DNA of 64,000 nucleotides. Origin: M3007 sp041392625 (GTDB lineage: Bacteria > Bacteroidota > Bacteroidia > Chitinophagales > Saprospiraceae). The stretch's first letter is position 1; every line of letters starts with the position of its first letter. This document shows positions 34,196 to 43,032 of this stretch, one piece after another. The stretch covers positions 1 to 64,000 of the forward strand of contig JAWKLR010000008.1 in the NCBI GenBank assembly GCA_041392625.1, read 5' to 3'. A model generated the notes under the pieces. The model was given only the letters and a program-made list of their open reading frames with translations. It was not told where the DNA came from and made no database searches. The position numbers and the translations under genes were made by a program.

Positions 34196-37033
34196 TTAAT
34201 TGTACAAGTACATGCTCCGGTTTCGGTCAAGTTCCCGGAAGTATGGATCGGTGAGATCTTTGATGAAATAAATCGCCTCACCGGTTGATTTCATTTCAGG
34301 CCCGAGTCGCTTGTCCACATTTGGGAATTTTTCGAAAGAGAAAACCGGAATCTTAATGGCGTAGCCATCCAGTTTTTTCGTGATTTCAAAATCCTTCAAT
34401 TTGTGGGTTCCCATCATCACTTTGGTTGCAATGTTCAGGTATGGAACCTGATACGCTTTGGCAATAAACGGAGTTGTGCGCGACGCACGCGGGTTGGCCT
34501 CGATCACGTATACATTGTCGTCTTTGATGGCAAACTGAATGTTGATCAGTCCCCGGATATTCAGAGCACGAGCAATGCGCTCAGCATAAATGCTCATGGT
34601 TTCAATGGCCTTTTCAGACAAACTATAGGTCGGCAACACAGCGGATGAGTCTCCAGAGTGGATACCGGCAGGCTCAATATGTTCCATGATTCCCATGATG
34701 TGGCAGTCTTCGCCATCAAAAATGGCATCAATTTCGGCTTCCTGTGCGCGCTCCAGAAACTGGTCAATCAATACCCGGTTGTCAGGCATATGCTTGAAAA
34801 TGCTCAATACCTGGCGCTCCAGTTCGTTGTCGTTGATCACGATTTTCATGCGTTGTCCACCCAGTACATAAGATGGGCGAACCAGCAGTGGATATGGAAT
34901 CTTAGTTGCGATTTCAAGTGCCTCGTCTACATCCTTGGCAACTCCGTATTTCGGGTACGGGATTCCCATTTCTTTGAGCAGGTCAGAGAAACGGCCGCGA
35001 TCCTCTGCAATGTCCATATCGTTGTAAGAAGTTCCAATGATGTTGTAGCCCTTGTTTTGCAGATTTTCAGCCAGCTTAAGTGCTGTTTGTCCACCCAACT
35101 GAACGATTACTCCTTCGGGTTTTTCGTGCTCGAGAATTTCTTCCAGATGTTCCCAGTAAACCGGCTCGAAATAGAGTTTGTCCGCCAGGTCGTAATCTGT
35201 TGAAACCGTCTCCGGGTTGCAGTTAACCATAATTGCTTCATATCCAGCCTCTTTAATAGCGAGGATACCGTGCACACAACAATAGTCAAACTCAATCCCT
35301 TGTCCGATGCGGTTTGGGCCTGAACCCAGCACGACAATTTTCTTTTTGTCGGTAACTACGCTTTCGTTTTTGTCATCAAATGTGGAGTAGAAATAGTTGG
35401 TGGAAGAGCCAAACTCAGCGGCACAGGTATCCACCATTTTATACACCCGGCGGATGCCCAATTTCTTGCGATGTCTGGTCACTTCTTCCTCATCAATTCG
35501 GAGCAGCCAGGCAATTTGTGCATCGGAGTATCCATTCTTTTTCAATTCCATGAGGAATTCGTAGTTGATATCTTCCGCTACATTGAAGCGCAGGAGGCGG
35601 TCTTCGAGTTTGACCAGTTTTTTTATTTCCTGGATATACCAACTGTCAATTCCCGTCATTTTCTGAACGGTCTTGGATGGAATACCCAGTCGAAGTGCGT
35701 CTTTCAGTCGATAAATACGATCGTCTGAAGCCTTTTCCAAACGCTCCAGAATATCGTCGGTTTTCATCCATTCCTTTTTGTCCGCACCGAGGCCGTTGCG
35801 GCTGTTTTCCTGGCTTTGGCAGGCCTTCTGCAGGGCTTCTGTGAAAGAGCGGCCGATTGCCATTACTTCGCCTACAGATTTCATTTGCAGGCCGAGGAGG
35901 TGATCTGCGCCATGGAATTTTTCAAAATTCCAGCGTGGCATTTTTACAATTACATAGTCAAGTGTGGGCTCAAAAAAAGCGCTGGTTGTTTTTGTGATCT
36001 GGTTTTTGAGTTCGTCCAGATTGAATCCAATGGCCAGTTTTGCCGCAATTTTTGCAATGGGGTAGCCGGTTGCTTTTGATGCCAGAGCAGATGATCTGGA
36101 AACCCGAGGGTTTACCTCGATCGCAATCAGATCTTCTGTGTCCGGATTTACGGAAAACTGGACGTTACAGCCACCTGCAAAATTCCCAAGGGCACGCATG
36201 ATTTGAATGGCCTGATCGCGCATGCGCTGAAAAGCGGTGTCGGAAAGCGTCATGGACGGAGCGACCGTGATGGAGTCGCCGGTATGTACGCCCATGGGGT
36301 CGAGGTTCTCGACGGTACAGATAATGGTAACATTATCCATGTTGTCGCGCAGAAGTTCCAATTCGTATTCCTTCCAGCCCAAAACTGCCTTTTCCACCAA
36401 GACCTCGTGAGTAGGGGAGGCGTTCAGGCCGCGTTTGAGTGCTTCGTCAAAATCTTTTTCTTCCATAACAAAGCCACCTCCGGTTCCACCCAGGGTGTAA
36501 GAAGGACGAATTACCAGCGGGAATCCAATCCGTTGTCCGGCTTCTTTCCCCTCCAGATAGGAGTTTGCAATAACCGAAGGTGCAACATCAATGCCTATGT
36601 CAATCATCAACTGCCGGAATGCTTCCCGGTTTTCTGCAGTTTCGATGGCCTTGGTATCTACACCAATCATCCGGCAATTGTATTTCTCCCAAAGACCGAT
36701 GTTCTCACATTCAATTGCAAGGTTGAGAGCGGTTTGACCACCCATAGTAGGCAAAACAGCGTCCAGTGTTGGCAAGCCCGGATTTTCGCTGTGTTCTTTC
36801 AGAATTGCCTCAATGTTTTGTGGGTCAAGCGGTTTTAGGTAAATGTAATCGGCTGTCACGGGGTCCGTCATGATCGTTGCCGGGTTGGAGTTGATCAATG
36901 CAACCTGGATTCCTTCCTCGCGGAGTGAGCGACTGGCTTGTGAGCCGGAATAGTCGAACTCGCAAGCCTGACCAATAATGATGGGACCGGAACCGATAAT
37001 CAGAATACTTTGTATTGAATTGTCGCGTGGCAT
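34196..37033 (-). CDS. carB: Carbamoyl-phosphate synthase large subunit
   Basis: The 945-residue enzyme has the two homologous ATP-grasp halves of CarB: first half from IGSGPIIIGQACEFDYSGSQ, second from VVLGSGPNRIGQGIEFDYC at about residue 560. The ATP-binding stretches RPSYTLGGTGGG and RPSYVLGGQRM and the Mg-site ends VEVNPRVSRSSALASKATG and IEANPRASRTTPF are present. It makes carbamoyl phosphate from glutamine-derived ammonia, bicarbonate and ATP with CarA (not in this window). It ends soon after FIKDLTDPYF, so the C-terminal allosteric MGS-like domain of E. coli CarB (about 1,073 residues) is absent. CarB proteins of similar short length are, to my knowledge, usual in Bacteroidota. Confidence 0.96.
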   Translation of the reverse strand: MPRDNSIQSILIIGSGPIIIGQACEFDYSGSQASRSLREEGIQVALINSNPATIMTDPVTADYIYLKPLDPQNIEAILKEHSENPGLPTLDAVLPTMGGQTALNLAIECENIGLWEKYNCRMIGVDTKAIETAENREAFRQLMIDIGIDVAPSVIANSYLEGKEAGQRIGFPLVIRPSYTLGGTGGGFVMEEKDFDEALKRGLNASPTHEVLVEKAVLGWKEYELELLRDNMDNVTIICTVENLDPMGVHTGDSITVAPSMTLSDTAFQRMRDQAIQIMRALGNFAGGCNVQFSVNPDTEDLIAIEVNPRVSRSSALASKATGYPIAKIAAKLAIGFNLDELKNQITKTTSAFFEPTLDYVIVKMPRWNFEKFHGADHLLGLQMKSVGEVMAIGRSFTEALQKACQSQENSRNGLGADKKEWMKTDDILERLEKASDDRIYRLKDALRLGIPSKTVQKMTGIDSWYIQEIKKLVKLEDRLLRFNVAEDINYEFLMELKKNGYSDAQIAWLLRIDEEEVTRHRKKLGIRRVYKMVDTCAAEFGSSTNYFYSTFDDKNESVVTDKKKIVVLGSGPNRIGQGIEFDYCCVHGILAIKEAGYEAIMVNCNPETVSTDYDLADKLYFEPVYWEHLEEILEHEKPEGVIVQLGGQTALKLAENLQNKGYNIIGTSYNDMDIAEDRGRFSDLLKEMGIPYPKYGVAKDVDEALEIATKIPYPLLVRPSYVLGGQRMKIVINDNELERQVLSIFKHMPDNRVLIDQFLERAQEAEIDAIFDGEDCHIMGIMEHIEPAGIHSGDSSAVLPTYSLSEKAIETMSIYAERIARALNIRGLINIQFAIKDDNVYVIEANPRASRTTPFIAKAYQVPYLNIATKVMMGTHKLKDFEITKKLDGYAIKIPVFSFEKFPNVDKRLGPEMKSTGEAIYFIKDLTDPYFRELDRNRSMYLYN

Positions 37034-37111
37034 AGAGTTAATTTTCTAAATCAGGCTATCCGAATGATTGGATTCATTTTTTTAGCCAGTTTGAATCGCT
37101 TTTAAGTATAA

Positions 37112-37188
37112 AAAAAATGCCAGTTATCGGCCTAATCGACCGTTAACTGGCATTTCCGACATTTGGTACATAATCTATTCATGTCGGG
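37112..37188 (-). ncRNA. Candidate small RNA or attenuator leader upstream of carB
   Basis: Read on the minus strand, a TACCTTTG box (37192-37199) precedes two hairpins. The first is CCGACAT/ATGTCGG (37181-37187 with 37156-37162). The second is a long stem, AAATGCCAGTTA paired with TAACTGGCATTT (37115-37155, one bulge pair), followed by eight T. This is promoter, compact structured transcript of about 75 nt, then intrinsic terminator. It ends about 80 bp before the carB start, so it may be a free small RNA or a transcription-attenuation leader for carB. The rest of the 403-bp spacer 37034-37436 shows no gene; a 99-codon open frame overlapping the terminator is not convincing. Confidence 0.5.
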
Positions 37189-37436
37189 GCGCAAAGGTAG
37201 GGAAAGAATTTTTTTCGAGCCCCGAAAGCAATTAATTTTTTGAAAAAAATCAATTTGCTCTTTCGAAACGATTTCCACCGATTCAAATTCTGTCGAAAAT
37301 CTGAAAAGCAGTTTTTGTTCCGGTGGGTTAATAGTTCGTGATTCATATCTCAAATGCCAGATGGAATCCAATTCGGTTATATATTTGAGCATATTAATTT
37401 TCCCGTGATTGAAAACACGGATTAAACCCACTTACT

Positions 37437-37871
37437 ATGCGATTTTATACCCGACTTTTGCCCTTGATTCTCATCATGCTGCTTTCATACTCCGCTTCGA
37501 CTGCTCAAAGTGCCGAGCAAGCAATTCGAAAGGTGATGGCAGAACAACAGGATGCCTGGAATGCCGGAGACATACCTCAATTTATGGAAGGATATTGGAA
37601 GTCGGATAAACTCCAGTTTGTGGGCAGCAAAGGCGTGACCTATGGCTGGGATGCAACCCTGGCTAATTACCTGAAGGGCTATCCGGACAAAGCAACCATG
37701 GGAACCCTGACCTTTACACTGCTAGAGATAAACGAAACAAGCCGAAAAAGTGCCTACGTTATTGGGAAATGGGAATTAGAACGGGAAAAAGGAAATGTAG
37801 GTGGCCATTTCACGCTTATTTGGAGAAAAATTAAGGGGGAATGGCGCATTGTTGTAGATCACACCAGTTAG
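37437..37871 (+). CDS. Secreted DUF4440 / SnoaL-like (NTF2-fold) protein
   Basis: The 144-residue protein begins with a signal peptide (to about STAQS, residue 24). A single NTF2-like domain follows: AIRKVMAEQQDAWNAGDIPQFMEGYW is the typical opening helix, and HFTLIWRKIKGEWRIVVDHTS the typical final strands. Such domains bind or transform small ligands; function here is unknown. It stands alone and converges on dacB. Confidence 0.85.
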   Translation: MRFYTRLLPLILIMLLSYSASTAQSAEQAIRKVMAEQQDAWNAGDIPQFMEGYWKSDKLQFVGSKGVTYGWDATLANYLKGYPDKATMGTLTFTLLEINETSRKSAYVIGKWELEREKGNVGGHFTLIWRKIKGEWRIVVDHTS

Positions 37872-37884
37872 AAGATTTCGGATG

Positions 37885-39216
37885 CTAATATCGATCCCGG
37901 ATGGATTCCAATAATGCCTGTGTTTCCTCCTTCCAGGGTTTGTTGCTGCCTGTAAACTGGTTGTGCATGACGCTAAAAATTAATACCCTGCCCGAACGTG
38001 CGACCAGATAGCCACTCAGGCAATATACCCCACCCATGGATCCGCTTTTGGCAAATACATAGGGTGATGCTCCTCCGTACCAGTTCTTTAATGTTCCGTC
38101 TCTGCCTCCGGCAGGAAAAAGTGAGAAAAGCCTGTCTTGATCCTCCTTCAGCCAGAGCATTCGAAGGGTTTTCGATAAATAAGCAGGGGTGATCAGATTG
38201 TACCTGGAGAGTCCGGATCCATCCACCCAGCGGGGCGGATGCGCGTCACTGGGAAGCAGGCTATCAAGTGCAACTCGGATAATTTTCTCCTCGCTCAGGG
38301 TGTCTCCAAGTGTTCCGGACGCGGCCAGTAGTACATGCTCTGCGATGAAGTTATCGCTCTGATGCATCATCCTGCGAAATACGGTGTCGCTGGGACAGGC
38401 ATACACCGTGCGCCATTGTGGTCCTTGTTCCGGAGCAAACATCGGAAATGGATGTTTCATGGTATCTGCCAGCAGCTCGCTCTTAAACGCATCCATAAAA
38501 CGAATACACTGAAGGCTCGTATCAGGAGTTTCTTGTAATTTTTTTCGATAGGTGTAATACGGAGCACATGGATCTGTGGCCCAGGATGCCGGCAGCCCTG
38601 GTTCTTCCGGATCTATCAAGCGGCTTTGAAAAAATGGAGGCTCAACCCTGGCGGTTCCATTAGCCTGAATAATTTGCATTACGCCACCATACAATGGCCA
38701 GTCGCTGCGCTCGGCTGAATAATAGTCGTTTGCATCATCCCAGGCCCAGCCTGGACCGAGCCGTGCACTTGAAAGTGGCCTGGCCATGCCAAATGCCTGT
38801 TCCGGTTGACTTTTTAAGCCCAGGAAGGTAGTCTGCCAGGCTTCAAATTTTGGATGGAGAAAACTGGGGTCAGCACATCCCCGCCAAATTGTTTTGCCTT
38901 TCCACTCGGCTTGCTGCAAAGACGGGATTGAGTCCGGGATAAAAGCCAGGGCTGTTGCTAAGGTGAGAATCTTCGTGTTGGATGCCGGAGTAAAATAGTT
39001 GTCGGCCTGCTGTGCTGCAAGTACCTTTCCCGATTCTGCATCCACCAGGATAAATCCGGTGTGGCTACCTTGAAAAACTTCAGAACCTTTGAGGAAGCGA
39101 AGGGTTTTGCCATCTGGTCCATGTGCTGATTTCGTCGTGGCGCAGGCAGTCAGCAATGCGAAGCATGCCAGACCTATTATTCCAAGATGAACATAAAAAA
39201 TTGACCGGCTGCCCAT
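37885..39216 (-). CDS. dacB: D-alanyl-D-alanine carboxypeptidase/endopeptidase, PBP4 (S13) family, lipoprotein
   Basis: The 443-residue protein carries a lipobox (LLTAC, Cys about 25). The serine-transpeptidase triad motifs are in order: SNTK (Ser79-Lys82, SxxK), SDN in MHQSDNFIAEH (about 290), and KSG in FAKSGSMGG (about 395, in place of KTG). It trims or cleaves peptidoglycan cross-links in the periplasm. It follows ftsY with a 2-bp gap, so the two are co-transcribed. Lipid anchoring instead of a soluble periplasmic form is a small departure from E. coli DacB. Confidence 0.88.
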   Translation of the reverse strand: MGSRSIFYVHLGIIGLACFALLTACATTKSAHGPDGKTLRFLKGSEVFQGSHTGFILVDAESGKVLAAQQADNYFTPASNTKILTLATALAFIPDSIPSLQQAEWKGKTIWRGCADPSFLHPKFEAWQTTFLGLKSQPEQAFGMARPLSSARLGPGWAWDDANDYYSAERSDWPLYGGVMQIIQANGTARVEPPFFQSRLIDPEEPGLPASWATDPCAPYYTYRKKLQETPDTSLQCIRFMDAFKSELLADTMKHPFPMFAPEQGPQWRTVYACPSDTVFRRMMHQSDNFIAEHVLLAASGTLGDTLSEEKIIRVALDSLLPSDAHPPRWVDGSGLSRYNLITPAYLSKTLRMLWLKEDQDRLFSLFPAGGRDGTLKNWYGGASPYVFAKSGSMGGVYCLSGYLVARSGRVLIFSVMHNQFTGSNKPWKEETQALLESIRDRY

Positions 39217-39218
39217 TG

Positions 39219-40175
39219 CTATTTGTCAAACAAAGACTCAACAAATGCTTGTTTGTTGAAAATCTGGAGTTGGTCAATGCGCTCTCCCACGCCAATGTAC
39301 CGAATCGGAATTTTGAATTGATCCGAGATTCCCAATGCAACACCGCCTTTTGCCGTGCCATCCAATTTGGTGAGGGCAAGGGTTGTAATCGGTGCTACTG
39401 CTGTGAAATGCTTGGCCTGCTCGATGGCGTTTTGTCCGGTAGATGCATCCAAAATAAGGAGAACATCGTGCGGAGCTCCGGGCAATTTTTTCTCAATAGA
39501 TCGGTGGATTTTCCCCAATTCCTGCATCAGGCTTTTCTTGTTGTGCAAACGCCCGGCCGTGTCTATGATTGCCACATCGCAGTTGTTATCCAATGCGTAT
39601 TGAGTGGTTTCGTAGGCAACAGCACCCGGGTCGGCATTCATTCCTTTTGAGTAGAAGTCACAGCCAACACGATCGGCCCAGATACCCAATTGATCCACAG
39701 CAGCTGCACGGAAAGTATCTGCAGCGCCAAGCACTACTTTGTGTCCTTGTTGTTTGAACTGGTGGGCAAGTTTACCGATGGTTGTGGTTTTGCCAACGCC
39801 ATTTACTCCGATCACAAGCAACACATAGGGGCGTTTATCTGTTGGCACCGAGAAGTCTTCAAGGTCTTCGGTGTTGTTCTCAGAGAGCAGTTGTACAATT
39901 TCATCCCGCAGGATGTTATTTAGTTCACTGGTGCTTGTATACTTGTCTTTGCGTACGCGCTCTTCGATGCGTTCAATAATTTTTATGGTTGTATCCAAAC
40001 CAACATCCGCTGCGACCAAAGCTGCCTCCAGTTCGTCGAGCACCTCTACATCTACGGTGCTTTTGCCGGCAACGGCGCGGGCTATTTTCCCGAGAAAACT
40101 TTCCTTTGTTTTTTCAAGCCCTTTATCCAGGTCTTCCTTTTTCTCGCGGCTAAAAAATTTATCAAAAAATCCCAT
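39219..40175 (-). CDS. ftsY: Signal recognition particle receptor FtsY
   Basis: The 318-residue NG-domain GTPase shows the P-loop GVNGVGKTTTIGKLA, DTFRAAAVDQL, DTAGRLHNKKSLMQEL, the specificity motif TKLDGTAKGG and the FtsY closing GVGERIDQLQIF. The N-terminal acidic A domain is reduced to about 20 charged residues (FFSREKKEDLDKGLEK), as in many short bacterial FtsY proteins. It docks SRP-ribosome complexes at the inner membrane. Confidence 0.96.
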   Translation of the reverse strand: MGFFDKFFSREKKEDLDKGLEKTKESFLGKIARAVAGKSTVDVEVLDELEAALVAADVGLDTTIKIIERIEERVRKDKYTSTSELNNILRDEIVQLLSENNTEDLEDFSVPTDKRPYVLLVIGVNGVGKTTTIGKLAHQFKQQGHKVVLGAADTFRAAAVDQLGIWADRVGCDFYSKGMNADPGAVAYETTQYALDNNCDVAIIDTAGRLHNKKSLMQELGKIHRSIEKKLPGAPHDVLLILDASTGQNAIEQAKHFTAVAPITTLALTKLDGTAKGGVALGISDQFKIPIRYIGVGERIDQLQIFNKQAFVESLFDK

Positions 40176-40278
40176 TCAAATAATGTTCAAATTGTGGGTA
40201 AACAGGGTTTGTAAAATGGCAAGTTGCTATTCAATTGCTGACTTGCATGCTAAAGGAACCCCGGGGAGTTACAAAGGT

Positions 40279-41052
40279 TTAAACTTCTCCGTACATTCTT
40301 CCAATTGCTTCTGAAAGAATGGATTTTTTTCTGCGGGAAACTTCAATGGTTTCCCCGTTCTCCAATACCAGATACCCGCCTTCACCTTTAACATACGTCT
40401 TCATGTAGTTCATGTTGACGATATGCTTCTTGTGAACGCGCACAAAATTGTAGCGGAGCAAAGACTCTTCGTAGGCTTTGATGGTTTTTGCTGCAGTAAT
40501 CCGGTCTGAGTTGTTGAGAATAAAATGCGTGTAGTTGTCCTCAGCTTCGAGGCGGACAATGTCCCCCAGTTTTACGAAATGTACGCCTTCCACTGCCGCA
40601 ATTCCGATTTTTTCAAATGCATTGGGGCCGCCAGGGGCATAGTTTTGCTGGAACAATTCCAGTCGCTGTTTGGTGTTTGGGCTTTTCTTTCCAACCCGGA
40701 TTCTGCTCACAGCCCGGCGCAAATCATCCGGCTCAATGGGTTTCAGGACATAATCGATGGCAGAAAAATCAAATGCTGTGAGCGCATATTTATCAAAGGC
40801 CGTAACGAAAATGATATCAAACGGGATTTCATCCAGTTTTTGAAGGCCTTGGAATACAAGTCCATCGGGTAAACTAATATCCAAAAAAGCAACGTCGTAG
40901 CTATTGGCTTTGTCGTTGTATACCAGCCGCCGAAGATCGGAGTTGGAGCCACCAGTAGCGACTACATCGACCTCCGGACAGTATTTTTCCAGTAGATTCT
41001 GAAGGTTTTGAAGGCTTTCGGGTTCGTCTTCAATCAGGAGTGCACGTGTCAT
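40279..41052 (-). CDS. LytTR-family response regulator
   Basis: The 257-residue regulator has a receiver domain (residues 1-125) with acidic pocket EDEPES, phosphoacceptor Asp in AFLDISLPDG, and the FVTAFDKYALTAFDFSAIDYVLKPI segment. A LytTR DNA-binding domain follows at about 150-255 (RLEAEDNYTHF, RVHKKHIVNMNYM). Such proteins normally pair with LytS-type kinases; none is adjacent, and the partial kinase at the left edge is 40 kb away. It is separated from ftsY by 103 bp on the same strand. Confidence 0.92.
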   Translation of the reverse strand: MTRALLIEDEPESLQNLQNLLEKYCPEVDVVATGGSNSDLRRLVYNDKANSYDVAFLDISLPDGLVFQGLQKLDEIPFDIIFVTAFDKYALTAFDFSAIDYVLKPIEPDDLRRAVSRIRVGKKSPNTKQRLELFQQNYAPGGPNAFEKIGIAAVEGVHFVKLGDIVRLEAEDNYTHFILNNSDRITAAKTIKAYEESLLRYNFVRVHKKHIVNMNYMKTYVKGEGGYLVLENGETIEVSRRKKSILSEAIGRMYGEV

Positions 41053-41202
41053 GGATTAGAATGCATTAGTTTCGAGCGTGTTTGTCCCTACAGCATACGT
41101 TGTGAGTGAGCAAACAAGCTCTGTAAAGAGTTGTGTGCAAAGTTCGTAAAAATTAGCAATTAACCCATCAACTCGGGGAATGTAAATCAGTCCCCAAAAG
41201 CA

Positions 41203-42663
41203 CTAGTTGGAAATTTTCAGGCGCATACCGACTTTCAGGGTGCTGAACTTGTTGAGCGATTGTATCTGGGTTTCATTTACACTGTATCGACGGGCAATGT
41301 CTTTTAGCGTTTCAGTGCGTTGCACCGTGTGCCAAACCGGCTTGTGAACTTCGGGAGCCGACTCGGTTTTGTTTTGTGCAGTTGCAGCAGCCGAAGCCGC
41401 AATTTGAGCCGTTGCAGTCTTGGGAGCCGCTGCGCTTGCAGGAGCCTCGATTCGGTTGTTGTCATGCTTCAACACATGGATTGGGCGCCAGATTCTCAAC
41501 TTGTCTCCTGCATTTACGAAGGGGGAAGTGAGTTGGTTCCAAACGCATAGCTGCTCTCCAACACAGCCATATTTTCCTGCCAGTTGGTCGATGTGGCAGG
41601 CCTCGCGGGCAACGACATTAAAATGAGCATACAGTCCGTCGCCATACTCGTTACCCATAAAACGGATGGATTCATCCAGGTTGTATTTCAGTTCACTCCC
41701 CAGCGAGTTCATGTAGTTGATAAAGGGATGCATAACCCGCTGTGGAAGGAGTACGTAGTGTCCATCTTCCGAATCTGGAACATACTCTTTTTTATAGCCT
41801 GCGTTCAGGGTCTTAATAGTTTCAACCGGAATACCGGTTGCCTTAGATATGTCTTGAAAACTTACTTTTTCGGTAATTTTCAGGTAGGCCGTGAGTTGTT
41901 CGTCAAAAGGAGGGATGTCGGCCTCCATTTCATGGATCACAAAGAAATTGCAGATGTAGGATGCACCGATAAAGGCTGGTACGTAGTCTCTTGTCTCTTT
42001 TGGAAGGTAGCGTTGGATGTGCCAGAAGTTGCGGCTATGTGCGCGCTTGATGGCAGCATTAACACGGCCTGGCCCTGAATTGTAGGCAGCAAGTGCGAGC
42101 GCCCAGTCGTCGTACATTTTGTACAGCGATTTCAAATAGCGCGCAGCTGCTTCTGAGCTTTTAACAGCATCTGAGCGTTCGTCTACCAGGCTGTTTTGGC
42201 GCAGGTCAAACTCTTTACCGGTAGCAGGCATAAACTGCCAAAGCCCTTTGGCTCCAACTCTGGACAATGCCTCCGGGTTGAGTGCAGATTCAACTACTGC
42301 CAGATACTTGAGGTCGGTTGGCAAATCGTATTTGCGCAACATTTCCTCAAAGATTGGAAAGTAGGTAAGGCGCCGACCCAGCATATTTTTACTGCGGCCG
42401 GTTTTGTATTTAATGTAATTGTCAATGTAGGTACGGACAGCCTGCGTCACCCGTGGGGTAATGCAGTTGCCGGAAACCCGGTTCAGGCGTTTGAGTATAA
42501 GGTCGTTGGTAAGGCTGGCTTCTGCAGAAAACAGAATGCTGTCAGGTGTTTCCAGGACGGGAATATTGGTGTTAATCGAGGTTTGGGCAGAGGCAGGTGC
42601 ACTCCACACATACAGGAAACAGAGCAAGCAAAAGATTCGCTTGGCCACATTTATTAAAAGCAT
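41203..42663 (-). CDS. mltD: Membrane-bound lytic murein transglycosylase with LysM domains (MltD-like)
   Basis: About 486 residues from ATG 42663; a GTG ten codons upstream is less likely. A signal peptide (to about ASAQT) is followed by a lysozyme-like SLT domain: catalytic Glu in VESALNPEALSRVGAKGLWQ, then FMPATGKEF and ALAAYNSGPGRVN. Two peptidoglycan-binding LysM-type repeats are present at about residues 355-400 and 435-485 (WHTVQRTETLKDIARRY), with an Ala/Thr-rich linker between. It cleaves glycan strands, making 1,6-anhydromuropeptides, in the envelope. Confidence 0.9.
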   Translation of the reverse strand: MLLINVAKRIFCLLCFLYVWSAPASAQTSINTNIPVLETPDSILFSAEASLTNDLILKRLNRVSGNCITPRVTQAVRTYIDNYIKYKTGRSKNMLGRRLTYFPIFEEMLRKYDLPTDLKYLAVVESALNPEALSRVGAKGLWQFMPATGKEFDLRQNSLVDERSDAVKSSEAAARYLKSLYKMYDDWALALAAYNSGPGRVNAAIKRAHSRNFWHIQRYLPKETRDYVPAFIGASYICNFFVIHEMEADIPPFDEQLTAYLKITEKVSFQDISKATGIPVETIKTLNAGYKKEYVPDSEDGHYVLLPQRVMHPFINYMNSLGSELKYNLDESIRFMGNEYGDGLYAHFNVVAREACHIDQLAGKYGCVGEQLCVWNQLTSPFVNAGDKLRIWRPIHVLKHDNNRIEAPASAAAPKTATAQIAASAAATAQNKTESAPEVHKPVWHTVQRTETLKDIARRYSVNETQIQSLNKFSTLKVGMRLKISN

Positions 42664-42920
42664 ACCAAAGAGATTAATTTGTAACTGACACAAAAAAAAG
42701 TGTGCAAAAATGCTTTAAACTTCTGAGTAAAAGAACTTATAAACGTTAAAATTGCCAACAATTATTCTGTACAGGGAAAATTTTAAGATAGAGGCAGAAA
42801 AATATCCGATGAAAAGGAGGCTGTCAACCGAACTAAACCCGCGCGGAATTCAATATCTGGCCGTATAATCCGTGTTTGGGCAAAATTTTATTTTGTGTAA
42901 TAAAAAGTTCCTGATTTCGC

Positions 42921-42949
42921 TTGTTTTAACGGGAAACTGTGTACTTTTG
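42921..42949 (+). promoter_or_regulatory. Bacteroidota-type promoter of atpDC
   Basis: A TTG at 42921-42923 and TACTTTTG at 42942-42949 are separated by 18 bp, matching the TTG / TAnnTTTG (-33/-7) consensus of Bacteroidota. Transcription would start near 42955, giving a leader of about 78 nt before atpD. The remaining spacer from 42664 is AT-rich with no gene. Confidence 0.7.
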
Positions 42950-43032
42950 CGCGACTTTTAGGGGTGAATCTAATTGCTACGTTAACTTTGCCCCCGTTTA
43001 TCACGTATTGGATACCAAAATCACAAAATTTT

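Noticed and set aside
37132..37431. 99-codon minus-strand open frame upstream of carB
   Set aside because: Its 3' end overlaps the terminator stem of the small-RNA candidate, it contains a promoter box and the two hairpins, and its composition is not protein-like.
40176..40278. Spacer between ftsY and the LytTR regulator examined for a terminator
   Set aside because: No stem with a U-tract was found on the minus strand; co-transcription cannot be excluded.
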